Source: an uncultured Polaromonas sp.
GTDB taxonomy: Bacteria > Pseudomonadota > Gammaproteobacteria > Burkholderiales > Burkholderiaceae
Direction of reading: 5' to 3'
NCBI GenBank assembly: GCA_946479075.1
Contig: CAMLDT010000170.1
Coordinates: 1 to 7,535 of the forward strand
Length of the DNA: 7,535 nt
A model generated the notes under the pieces. It had not been told where the DNA came from. It was given only the letters and a program-made list of their open reading frames with translations, and searched no databases. Position numbers and translations under genes: made by a program. Each line of letters starts with the position of its first letter. Within the stretch, counting starts at the first letter, position 1. This document shows positions 1 to 5,346 of the stretch, piece by piece.

Positions 1-504
1 GACTTCGTGGCCAATGAGGAAGGCGACTGGGCTTTCCATTGCCACAAAAGCCACCACACCATGAATGCCATGGGCCATGATGTGCCGACCATGATCGGCG
101 TGGATCACCGCAAGATCGTCAAAGACATCACCAGCGTCATCCCCGACTACATGGTGATGGGCGAACGCGGCATGGCCGACATGACGGAGATGGAGATGCC
201 GCTGCCCGACAACACGGCGCCCATGATGACAGGCGCCGGCCCCTTCGGTTCGGTGGGCATGGGCGGCATGTTCAGCATGCTCAAGGTCCGCAAGGACCAG
301 AAGCCCGGGGACTACCGGGATCCCGGCTGGTACCGGCATCCGGCGGGGACACAAGCCTATGAATGGACAGGCGCGTTGCCGGATGCCACGCGTTTCGGCG
401 CAGCAGGCGGACAAACCATGAAGGCGCAGAACATGCCTGCGAAGGAAGTCGAAGTTCAGATCCGCAAGCCGGCGATGGGCGCCATGAGCGGGATGAAACA
501 CTGA
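1..504 (+). CDS. Multicopper oxidase, C-terminal part (truncated by window start)
   Basis: This is the last 167 residues of a multicopper oxidase (CopA/PcoA-like copper oxidase group). The frame is open from base 1, so the true start lies outside the window. Residues 13-24 of the fragment read HCHKSHHTMNAM, which fits the C-terminal copper motif HCHxxxHxxxxM: the two His flanking Cys bind the type 3 coppers, Cys14 and His19 bind the type 1 copper, and Met24 is the axial ligand. The preceding GDWAF is also typical. Family role: periplasmic oxidation of Cu(I) to Cu(II) with O2, giving copper tolerance. Oddity: most CopA proteins end shortly after this motif, but here about 140 more residues follow, with 19 Met from the motif to the end (YMVM, ADMTEMEM, GMGGMFSM, GAMSGMKH). 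This looks like a soft-metal-binding tail. The DUF411 and CusF-like genes downstream support a copper role. The family call is firm; the exact subfamily is not. Confidence 0.93.
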   Translation, partial: DFVANEEGDWAFHCHKSHHTMNAMGHDVPTMIGVDHRKIVKDITSVIPDYMVMGERGMADMTEMEMPLPDNTAPMMTGAGPFGSVGMGGMFSMLKVRKDQKPGDYRDPGWYRHPAGTQAYEWTGALPDATRFGAAGGQTMKAQNMPAKEVEVQIRKPAMGAMSGMKH

Positions 505-550
505 TCACCAGCAGCAGGGATGGCCATGCACCTCCCACACGCCCCATTGA

Positions 551-595
551 CGGCTGCAGGCGCTTTGCTTTGTTGACGCACGCCGGCGCCTTTTT
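551..595 (+). terminator. Weak candidate intrinsic terminator after the multicopper oxidase
   Basis: AGGCGC at 558-563 can pair with GCGCCT at 586-591, and a run of five T follows at 591-595. The loop is about 22 nt and contains a smaller palindrome, CGCCGGCG, at 581-588. The T-run directly after a GC-rich arm is terminator-like, but the long loop makes it weak. It may attenuate transcription between the oxidase and the DUF411 gene rather than stop it. Confidence 0.3.
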
Positions 596-624
596 CTGAA
601 TGTCTTCGCATGCTGAACTTTCAC

Positions 625-629
625 AGGAG
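625..629 (+). promoter_or_regulatory. Ribosome-binding site fixing the DUF411 start
   Basis: AGGAG lies 6 nt before the ATG at 636. The reading frame is also open from an ATG at 600, but that one has no purine-rich site before it, and starting there would put 12 residues in front of the basic MKKRLL start of the signal peptide. The site therefore favours 636. Confidence 0.75.
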
Positions 630-635
630 AAAACC

Positions 636-1112
636 ATGAAGAAACGTTTGTTGATCCAGCTCATCGCCACCCTTGCGGGCGGCGCACTGCTCCCCGTGAC
701 CACGCCTTGGGTGGCGGCGCGGACCCGGCCACGCATCGAGGTCTGGAAAGACCCGGATTGCGGCTGTTGCAAGGATTGGGTGACGCATCTGGAAACCAGC
801 GGGTTCGAGGTCACAGTCCACAACGGCGGCAACGCCGCGGCCCGAAAACGCCTGGGAATGCCCGACAGGCTGGGCTCCTGCCACAGCGCACAGGTCGGCG
901 GCTACGCCATCGAAGGACACGTACCGGCGCGCGATATCCATCGCCTCTTGAAGGAGCGGCCCAAGGCTGTGGGCCTGGCCGTGCCCGGTATGCCGGTGGG
1001 CTCGCCGGGCATGGACGGCCCCGAGTATGGCGGCCGCAAGGACAGCTACGACGTGTTGCTGGTTCTGGAAGGAGGCGGCTCCCGCACTTTTCAGCGCTAC
1101 CACCACGCCTGA
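636..1112 (+). CDS. DUF411 family secreted metal-binding protein
   Basis: This 158-residue protein has a Sec-type N-terminus: MKKR, then a hydrophobic stretch to about residue 19, with likely cleavage near residue 28 (WVAA/RT). The mature part starts like a thioredoxin fold: a strand, then WKDPDCGCCKDWV, with Cys42, Cys44 and Cys45 as a CxCC cluster. Further candidate metal ligands are Cys82-His83 (SCHSAQ), His95 (EGHVP), Met119 and Met126 (PGMPVGSPGM). These are the conserved features of DUF411 as I know it, a family often found beside copper-resistance genes and presumed to bind copper in the periplasm; its exact role is not established. It lies 131 bp after the multicopper oxidase and 27 bp before the CusF-like gene, so it is probably co-transcribed with the latter. 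Length is normal for the family. The ATG at 600 was rejected because the Shine-Dalgarno site supports 636. Confidence 0.9.
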   Translation: MKKRLLIQLIATLAGGALLPVTTPWVAARTRPRIEVWKDPDCGCCKDWVTHLETSGFEVTVHNGGNAAARKRLGMPDRLGSCHSAQVGGYAIEGHVPARDIHRLLKERPKAVGLAVPGMPVGSPGMDGPEYGGRKDSYDVLLVLEGGGSRTFQRYHHA

Positions 1113-1139
1113 TCCAACATCGCCGCACAAGGACCTCTC

Positions 1140-1427
1140 ATGAAATACATCACCTCACTCATCCTCACCGTGCTCGGTACGGCGGCTTTTGCACAGGCCG
1201 CCTTGCAGCCCACCGACGCTGAAGTGCGCAAGATCGACCGGGACAGCGGCAGGATCACGCTCAAACACGGCGAGATCAAAAACCTCGACATGCCGCCCAT
1301 GACCATGGTGTTCCAGGCGCAGGACAAGGCCGCGCTGGACAAGTTCAAGGTCGGTGACAAGGTTCGCTTTACCGCCGACAAGGTCAACGGCACCTACACC
1401 GTCCTGACCCTGATAGCCGCGCCGTGA
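1140..1427 (+). CDS. CusF-like periplasmic copper-binding protein
   Basis: This 95-residue protein has a signal peptide (MKYITSLILTVLGTAAFA, likely cut after Ala18) and a single small beta-barrel domain of the CusF type. In E. coli CusF, Cu(I)/Ag(I) is bound by one His and two Met, capped by a Trp (NWPEMTM). Here the matching residues are His43 (KHGEI) and Met54 and Met56 (MPPMTM), and the Trp position is Met51. A Met there could act as a fourth sulfur ligand instead of a cation-pi cap. The expected role is periplasmic copper chaperone or buffer, usually handing metal to a CusCBA-type efflux pump, none of which is in this window. AAGGA at 1129-1133 lies 6 nt before the ATG and supports the start. 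It sits 27 bp downstream of the DUF411 gene, probably in the same transcript. Confidence 0.93.
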   Translation: MKYITSLILTVLGTAAFAQAALQPTDAEVRKIDRDSGRITLKHGEIKNLDMPPMTMVFQAQDKAALDKFKVGDKVRFTADKVNGTYTVLTLIAAP

Positions 1428-1437
1428 AGCCTTGCCA

Positions 1438-1500
1438 CTTGCTATATTTTCAATAGCTGCCTGCGCCCGTTCGTAAAGGGCTGGAGCCACTTTTTACCTG
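1438..1500 (+). repeat. Comamonadaceae-type intergenic repeat with two small dyads
   Basis: The gap between the CusF-like gene and the TAXI gene is AT-rich at its left end and has two short inverted repeats: GCTAT at 1441-1445 with ATAGC at 1453-1457, and GCCC at 1465-1468 with GGGC at 1478-1481, followed by a T-run at 1491-1495. The layout (a GCTAT...ATAGC dyad, then CTGC-TGCGC, then AAAGGGCTGGAG, then a T-run) matches a short interspersed repeat I recall from many intergenic spaces of Polaromonas, Rhodoferax and Acidovorax genomes. It may act as a weak terminator for the copper genes. The repeat status is from memory; only one copy is in the window. Confidence 0.55.
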
Positions 1501-1538
1501 AGCAGGAAGAGGCTTGCGGCTGGCTCGCCGCGCGCGGC

Positions 1539-2921
1539 ATGCTATCGTGGCGCATGCCCAAAACCATACGCCACACCCTGCTGTCCCTGCGCGACCTGTG
1601 GGCCTCGGCCGGGCCTTTCATCGTGCTGACGGTCACGCTGCTGGTGCTGGCTTACTGGTGGCTGGACCCGAATCCGCCCAAACGTGTCACCCTGGCCACC
1701 GGGCCGGCGCAAAGCGCGTATGAAGCCTTCGGCAAGCGCTACGCAAAAATCCTGGCCGGAGACGGCATCGAGGTGGTGCTGCTGCCCACGCAGGGCTCGG
1801 CCCACAACCTGCAACTGCTGCGCGAGGGCAAGGCCGACCTCGGCTTTGTGCAGGGCGGCACCAGCAGTTACGACGAGGCCGACGAGCAAGCGCTGACCTC
1901 CCTGGGGAGTCTGTTCGTCGAGCCCCTGTGGCTGTTTTACCGCGAGGGCGTGCCCGGGCGGGTCCAGGGGGAGGGAAAAATGAAAGCGCCCAGCGCGCGG
2001 GCCCTCAACTCCCTGACCCAATTGCAGGGACTGCGCGTGAACGTCGGCACGCCCGGCAGCGGCGTGCCCAGCCTGATGGGCAAGCTGCTGGACAGCAACC
2101 GGATCGAACCGGCGAGCCTGCGCCTGTCGAATCTGGACCAGACCCCCGCCACCGTGGCGTTTCTGGGTGGCGAGCTGGACGCCATTGTGTTTGCCTCGGC
2201 ACCGGAATCGCTGATGGTGCAGATGCTGCTGCAGACACCCGGTGTCAAGCTCATGGACTTCACGCAGAGCGAGGCCTATTCCAAACGCTTCCCTTTCCTG
2301 AGCACGGCGCGGCTTCCCCAGGGGTTGGTCGACCTGGCCCGCGACATTCCGCCTGACGATGTCAACCTGGTCGCGCCGACCACCTCGCTGATTGCCCGGA
2401 GCACCACCCACCCGGCGCTGGTGCAGCTGTTCGCACAGGCCGGCAATGTGATCCACGGACCGGCCGGCTGGTTCAAGGCGGCCCGGGAATTCCCCAACCG
2501 GGACAACAGCGAACTGCCCATTTCCAAAGAGGCCGAACGCGCCATCCGGAACGACGCGCCGCTGCTGCAGCGCTACCTGCCCTTCTGGGTCGCCAACCTG
2601 GTCGAACGCATGTGGCTGGTCATGGGCATCATCATTGCCGTCATGCTGCCGCTGTCGCGCGTCGTGCCGCCCCTGTACGAGTTCCGGGTCCGCTCGCGCA
2701 TTTTCAAGTGGTACGGGCAGCTTCGCGACATCGAAAGCCGCATGGAAGGCATGGAAGGCAGGCAGGGCAGCAAGACGCTGCTCGGCGAACTGGACGAACT
2801 GGAGGCACGCGCCGAAAAAATCAGCGTGCCGCTTTCCTACACCGACGAGTTGTACGCGCTGCGCAGCAACATCCACCTTGTCAGGAAAAAGTTGCTGCGC
2901 ACCGAAGGCCATACGGGCTGA
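1539..2921 (+). CDS. TAXI-family solute-binding protein with two membrane segments and a cytoplasmic tail
   Basis: This 460-residue protein has a hydrophobic segment at about residues 25-43 that looks like an uncleaved anchor. A TAXI-type periplasmic binding domain follows (about 48-330), with landmarks VTLATGPAQSAYEAFGK, LLPTQGSAHNLQLLREGKAD, LGFVQGG and VNVGTPGSGVPSLMG. A second membrane segment at about 357-375 (MWLVMGIIIAVMLP) leads to a charged, coiled-coil-like tail (about 395-455) that should lie in the cytoplasm. Typical TAXI proteins are about 320 residues, secreted, and feed a TRAP transporter DctQM permease; no permease gene is present here. The protein may anchor its own sensor domain or serve an unlinked permease. 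A 9-bp tandem repeat at 2742-2759 gives MEGMEG in the tail. The start is uncertain: ATG 1539 and ATG 1554 are in frame and neither has a clear ribosome-binding site; 1554 (MPKTIRH) is a good alternative. Confidence 0.87.
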   Translation: MLSWRMPKTIRHTLLSLRDLWASAGPFIVLTVTLLVLAYWWLDPNPPKRVTLATGPAQSAYEAFGKRYAKILAGDGIEVVLLPTQGSAHNLQLLREGKADLGFVQGGTSSYDEADEQALTSLGSLFVEPLWLFYREGVPGRVQGEGKMKAPSARALNSLTQLQGLRVNVGTPGSGVPSLMGKLLDSNRIEPASLRLSNLDQTPATVAFLGGELDAIVFASAPESLMVQMLLQTPGVKLMDFTQSEAYSKRFPFLSTARLPQGLVDLARDIPPDDVNLVAPTTSLIARSTTHPALVQLFAQAGNVIHGPAGWFKAAREFPNRDNSELPISKEAERAIRNDAPLLQRYLPFWVANLVERMWLVMGIIIAVMLPLSRVVPPLYEFRVRSRIFKWYGQLRDIESRMEGMEGRQGSKTLLGELDELEARAEKISVPLSYTDELYALRSNIHLVRKKLLRTEGHTG

Positions 2922-2930
2922 CGCGGCCCT

Positions 2931-2952
2931 TCACCGGCACCTCACCGGCACA
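2931..2952 (+). repeat. 11-bp tandem direct repeat upstream of the VOC gene
   Basis: TCACCGGCACC at 2931-2941 is followed directly by TCACCGGCACA at 2942-2952, with one mismatch in 11. It lies in the 53-bp gap between the TAXI and VOC genes. It could be a small duplication or a paired binding site; nothing else supports a function. Confidence 0.7.
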
Positions 2953-2974
2953 CCAACCCAGCAGGAGCATCGCC

Positions 2975-3358
2975 ATGCCCATCCACCTGAACCACACGAT
3001 TGTCCACGCCCGCGATTCGCTGGCTTCAGCCACGTTTCTGGCTGACATGCTGGGGCTGGCCGCGCCCGTGCGTTTCGGCCCCTTCCACGGCGTGCACCTC
3101 GACAACGGCGTCACCCTGGACTTCCTCACGCATGACGGCGACATGCTGGTCGCGCACTATGCCTTCCTGGTCAGCGAGGACGAATTTGACGCCATCTTCC
3201 AACGCATTGAAGCGCGCCAACTGCCTTACTGGGCCGACCCGGGCCACCAGCAGGCCGGCCGGATCAACCACAACGACGGCGGGCGCGGCGTGTACTGGAA
3301 TGATCCGGATGGCCACTACCTCGAAATCCTCACGCGCCCGTATGGCAGCGGCGGTTGA
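2975..3358 (+). CDS. VOC family protein (glyoxalase/dioxygenase fold)
   Basis: This 127-residue protein has one vicinal-oxygen-chelate domain made of two beta-alpha-beta modules. Likely metal ligands are His7 (LNHTIV), His61 (VAHYAF) and Glu117 (GHYLEIL), in the spacing expected for the family. The end, YWNDPDGHYLEILTRPYG, is the classic VOC signature. Members include glyoxalase I, extradiol dioxygenases and antibiotic-resistance proteins, and the substrate cannot be named from sequence. AGGAG at 2963-2967, 7 nt before the ATG, sets the start; the frame stays open far upstream inside the TAXI gene, but that part is the TAXI coding sequence in another frame. It follows the TAXI gene by 53 bp on the same strand and may share its transcript. 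It ends 17 bp from the end of the convergent ATP-grasp gene, with no clear terminator between. Confidence 0.92.
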   Translation: MPIHLNHTIVHARDSLASATFLADMLGLAAPVRFGPFHGVHLDNGVTLDFLTHDGDMLVAHYAFLVSEDEFDAIFQRIEARQLPYWADPGHQQAGRINHNDGGRGVYWNDPDGHYLEILTRPYGSGG

Positions 3359-3375
3359 CACCCTGTGACCGGTGG

Positions 3376-4461
3376 CTAGTTCGAGGGCGGATAGGCATCC
3401 AGCAGACCCTGCTGCGTGAAATGAAGCTGCGCCAGGCGGATCAGGCTGATCGGGCGCTGGCCCCTGCGGCGGTTGGCCGCACCAATTTCAAACAACACGC
3501 GCTGCTTGGCAAAAATGATCCCGAAGGCTTCAAGCAGGCCGATGTCAGGGTCCCAGGCCTGAATCGCTTCAGAACCCGCGCCGTTGATTTCCATGATCTT
3601 CAAACCCCGGCCCCCGGCCAGTTGCTGCAGGTCATCAAAGCGCACATCAAAACGGCCCGCATAAAACGCGGGCATGTCGCGGGCGATAGCGTCGATGGCC
3701 GCCGTCAGCGCAGGCGTGATGCACAACGCGCCGTCACGGTACAGCCCGCCGACCCGGGTCGAGCCGATGGTGGCCAGCCGCACCACCTCGCCGCGCGCCG
3801 GTACCCACAGCGTGTCCGGCAGGGGTGAATGGTCGCTGCGCCCCAGACCACGCCGCACGCGCGGATCGGCAAGCATGAGTTGCGCGACCGTGGCGCTTCC
3901 GTCGCCCGTCACTCGCGGAAAGTACCGCAGCGCCAGGCCAATGATGCTGCCATGCGGCGCACCGGGCATACGTGCGTAAAAAATGCCGGCCTCCCCCTCC
4001 TGCGAAAGATATTCCTGAAGAACCGCCTGCTGGTCCTGGGGAAAATCGGCGAGGTAGGCCAACAAGGCCGCTTCGTCCCTGACCAGGCGCACACCGAAGC
4101 CACACATGCCGAGGTCGGGCTTGACCACCAGGGGATAGGAGAGGCCGGCCCGGGCCAGGGTGGTGCGCACAGCCGCCGGGGATTCGCGCGCATGCGGTGG
4201 CAACGCGCAATGCCGCGCGGTGGCAGCACGCGCCACGGCACCCATGCCGTGGAAATATTCAAGTTTGGTTTCGCCCACCAGACCTCCGGCAGTGATACCG
4301 GGGTTGGCCGCGGAAGGAAGGGTGGCGCTGCCGTAACGCAGCGAGAGCCACAGCCACTGCAGCACCAGCGGCACGCAGATCAGCCATTTGGGAAGCCGCT
4401 CCAGCGCGCCGCGCCGGACACCGGCAGCGGCTGGCTCACTCAAGGTGGGCGCCTTCTGCAT
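3376..4461 (-). CDS. ATP-grasp ligase with an N-terminal hydrophobic segment, substrate unknown
   Basis: This 361-residue protein has an ATP-grasp fold. Visible motifs in order: a hydrophobic, aromatic-rich segment at about 26-41 (WLICVPLVLQWLWLSL), a conserved-looking PSAANPGITAGGLVGETK (49-66), the ATP-binding lysine and glycine-rich loop YPLVVKPDLGMCGFGV (Lys114), adenine-side QEY (Glu150), VTGDGSATV (184-192), and the metal-binding end RFDVRFDDL (Asp272) and EINGAGSEA (Glu291, Asn293). The TGDG.TV motif recalls cyanophycin synthetase and related amide ligases. The class joins a carboxylate to an amine through an acyl phosphate; it might be annotated as D-Ala-D-Ala ligase-like, but nothing shows that substrate. 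The start overlaps the upstream acyltransferase gene by 26 bp, and the nearest purine-rich site (AGGA, about 14 nt away) is poor, so translational coupling is likely. The hydrophobic segment suggests membrane association. Confidence 0.85.
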   Translation of the reverse strand: MQKAPTLSEPAAAGVRRGALERLPKWLICVPLVLQWLWLSLRYGSATLPSAANPGITAGGLVGETKLEYFHGMGAVARAATARHCALPPHARESPAAVRTTLARAGLSYPLVVKPDLGMCGFGVRLVRDEAALLAYLADFPQDQQAVLQEYLSQEGEAGIFYARMPGAPHGSIIGLALRYFPRVTGDGSATVAQLMLADPRVRRGLGRSDHSPLPDTLWVPARGEVVRLATIGSTRVGGLYRDGALCITPALTAAIDAIARDMPAFYAGRFDVRFDDLQQLAGGRGLKIMEINGAGSEAIQAWDPDIGLLEAFGIIFAKQRVLFEIGAANRRRGQRPISLIRLAQLHFTQQGLLDAYPPSN

Positions 4462-5239
4462 AACGCCGCGGCAGGTCCTGCGTGCGCATCATCATCGGCA
4501 GATCGGCGGTATTGAAGGCCGGGTCCCAGGCCGGGGGGCCCAGCACCCGCGTTCCCAGACGCAGGTACGCGCGGATCAGCGCAGGCGCCTGCACGCCGTG
4601 TGCTGGCGCCGCCACGTCGGGCAAGGGGAGAAAGGGGCACACGCGATAACGTGCCGGTGCGAAATGCGCGGGGCGAAGTTGCTGCCAGACCGCGGCGGCC
4701 CCCTCCGGTCCGTGTTTGTTCATGGGGATGCTGGCACAACCGATCATGGTGTCCAGCGCATTGCGTGTCATGAAAGCGGCCAGCTCGCTCCACAAGGCCA
4801 GCATCACGCCGCCATGCCGGTGCGCCGCGTGGACGCAACTGCGGCCCAGCTCCACCATGCGCGCGCGCAGCGGGGCCAGCGGTGCCAGATCGAACTCCTG
4901 GTCGGTGTAGGTCCCGCCGGCGCGGCGCGCCTGCGCGGGGGTGAGCACGCGGTAGGTGCCGACCACCTGGTGCGTGCCGGCGTCGCGCACCAGCAGGTGT
5001 TCACAGTAGTCGTCGAAGCGGTCCACGTCGTGGCCGGCCAGCGGGGTGTGCAGGCAGGCGCCCAGCTCACCGGCGAAGACATCGAAACGCAGGCGCTGGG
5101 CTTCGCGCAATTCGTCGGCATGCCGCGCCCAGCCCACCACCAGACCGGCACGGCGCGCGCCCGCTGAGGCGCTGGCGGCCCGCGAGGGCGGCGATGGATC
5201 AGGAGGAAAGCAGTCCGGGCGGACAACAGCGTGGGTCAT
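4436..5239 (-). CDS. OlsB-like (hemolysin-type) GNAT N-acyltransferase
   Basis: This 267-residue protein fits the Acetyltransf_5/OlsB family, whose known member adds a 3-hydroxyacyl group from acyl-ACP to the alpha-amino group of ornithine, the first step to ornithine lipids. Landmarks: LRFDVFAGELG (50-60), GHDVDRFDDYCEHLLV (69-84), VVGTYRVLTP (92-101), GGTYTDQEFDL (108-118), the core MVELGRSCVHAAHRHGG (128-144), MIGCASIPM (165-173), and ALIRAYLRLG and FNTADLPMMM near the end. The first 33 residues are Pro/Ala/Ser-rich and look disordered. The start is supported by AAAGG (5246-5250), 6 nt before the ATG. No OlsA acyltransferase is nearby; the next gene, overlapping by 26 bp, is an ATP-grasp ligase instead, so the final product may not be a standard ornithine lipid. 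It could also be annotated as GNAT or hemolysin. The acyl acceptor is not known. Confidence 0.88.
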   Translation of the reverse strand: MTHAVVRPDCFPPDPSPPSRAASASAGARRAGLVVGWARHADELREAQRLRFDVFAGELGACLHTPLAGHDVDRFDDYCEHLLVRDAGTHQVVGTYRVLTPAQARRAGGTYTDQEFDLAPLAPLRARMVELGRSCVHAAHRHGGVMLALWSELAAFMTRNALDTMIGCASIPMNKHGPEGAAAVWQQLRPAHFAPARYRVCPFLPLPDVAAPAHGVQAPALIRAYLRLGTRVLGPPAWDPAFNTADLPMMMRTQDLPRRYAEGAHLE

Positions 5240-5240
5240 G

Positions 5241-5276
5241 GTCAGCCTTTCGGCAGGGTGCCTGGCACCCGCTGAC
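5241..5276 (-). promoter_or_regulatory. Inverted-repeat hairpin over the ribosome-binding site of the acyltransferase gene
   Basis: Read on the minus strand, GTCAGC (5276-5271) can pair with GCTGAC (5246-5241). Inside it, GGGTGCC (5270-5264) faces GGCACCC (5262-5256) across one base; in RNA this makes a 6-bp stem with a CAG loop. The outer arm begins in the AAAGG ribosome-binding site (5250-5246) and ends one base before the ATG at 5239, so the structure would hide the start region. It may be an RNA switch or a protein operator; the pairing itself is plain in the sequence. Confidence 0.6.
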
Positions 5277-5301
5277 CCACCCTAAAACACCCGGGGCACC
5301 C
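5266..5301 (-). repeat. Four GGGTG motifs at roughly helical-turn spacing
   Basis: CACCC on the plus strand (GGGTG on the minus strand) occurs at 5266-5270, 5278-5282, 5288-5292 and 5297-5301, with start-to-start distances of 12, 10 and 9 bp, just upstream of the acyltransferase gene. The rightmost and leftmost copies share a longer GGCACCCG core. Spacing close to one DNA turn suggests a regulator-binding array, but GC-rich sequence produces such motifs easily. Confidence 0.35.
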
Positions 5302-5346
5302 GCCCTGTCGGACGGCACCGCGAGTTGCCGCACGGCCGCCTCGGGA

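Noticed and set aside
547..601. TTGACG hexamers at 547-552 and 573-578 as promoters for the DUF411 gene
   Set aside because: No acceptable -10 hexamer lies 16-18 bp downstream of either one.
621..1130. Minus-strand open frame opposite the DUF411 gene
   Set aside because: No recognisable motif, while the plus strand encodes a signal peptide and the DUF411 cysteine cluster.
1465..1495. Strong intrinsic terminator after the CusF-like gene
   Set aside because: The stem is only 4 bp with a 9-nt loop and the T-run is 9 nt away, so it is kept only as part of the repeat.
1542..2912. A 456-codon open frame on the minus strand opposite the TAXI gene
   Set aside because: Its translation is rich in Gln, His, Gly and Arg without any family motif; it mirrors codon bias of the GC-rich TAXI gene, which has clear domains and membrane segments.
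2612..2974. Upstream extension of the VOC frame into the TAXI gene
   Set aside because: The extra part is Arg/His-rich read-through of the TAXI coding sequence; the strong AGGAG at 2963-2967 and the normal family length place the start at 2975.
3359..3375. Bidirectional terminator between the convergent VOC and ATP-grasp genes
   Set aside because: The 17-bp gap has only a short CACC/GGTG pairing and no T-run on either strand.
3829..5167. Long plus-strand open frames opposite the ATP-grasp and acyltransferase genes
   Set aside because: Low-complexity Arg/Gln/Gly/His translations with no ribosome-binding sites or motifs; the minus-strand genes carry complete family signatures.
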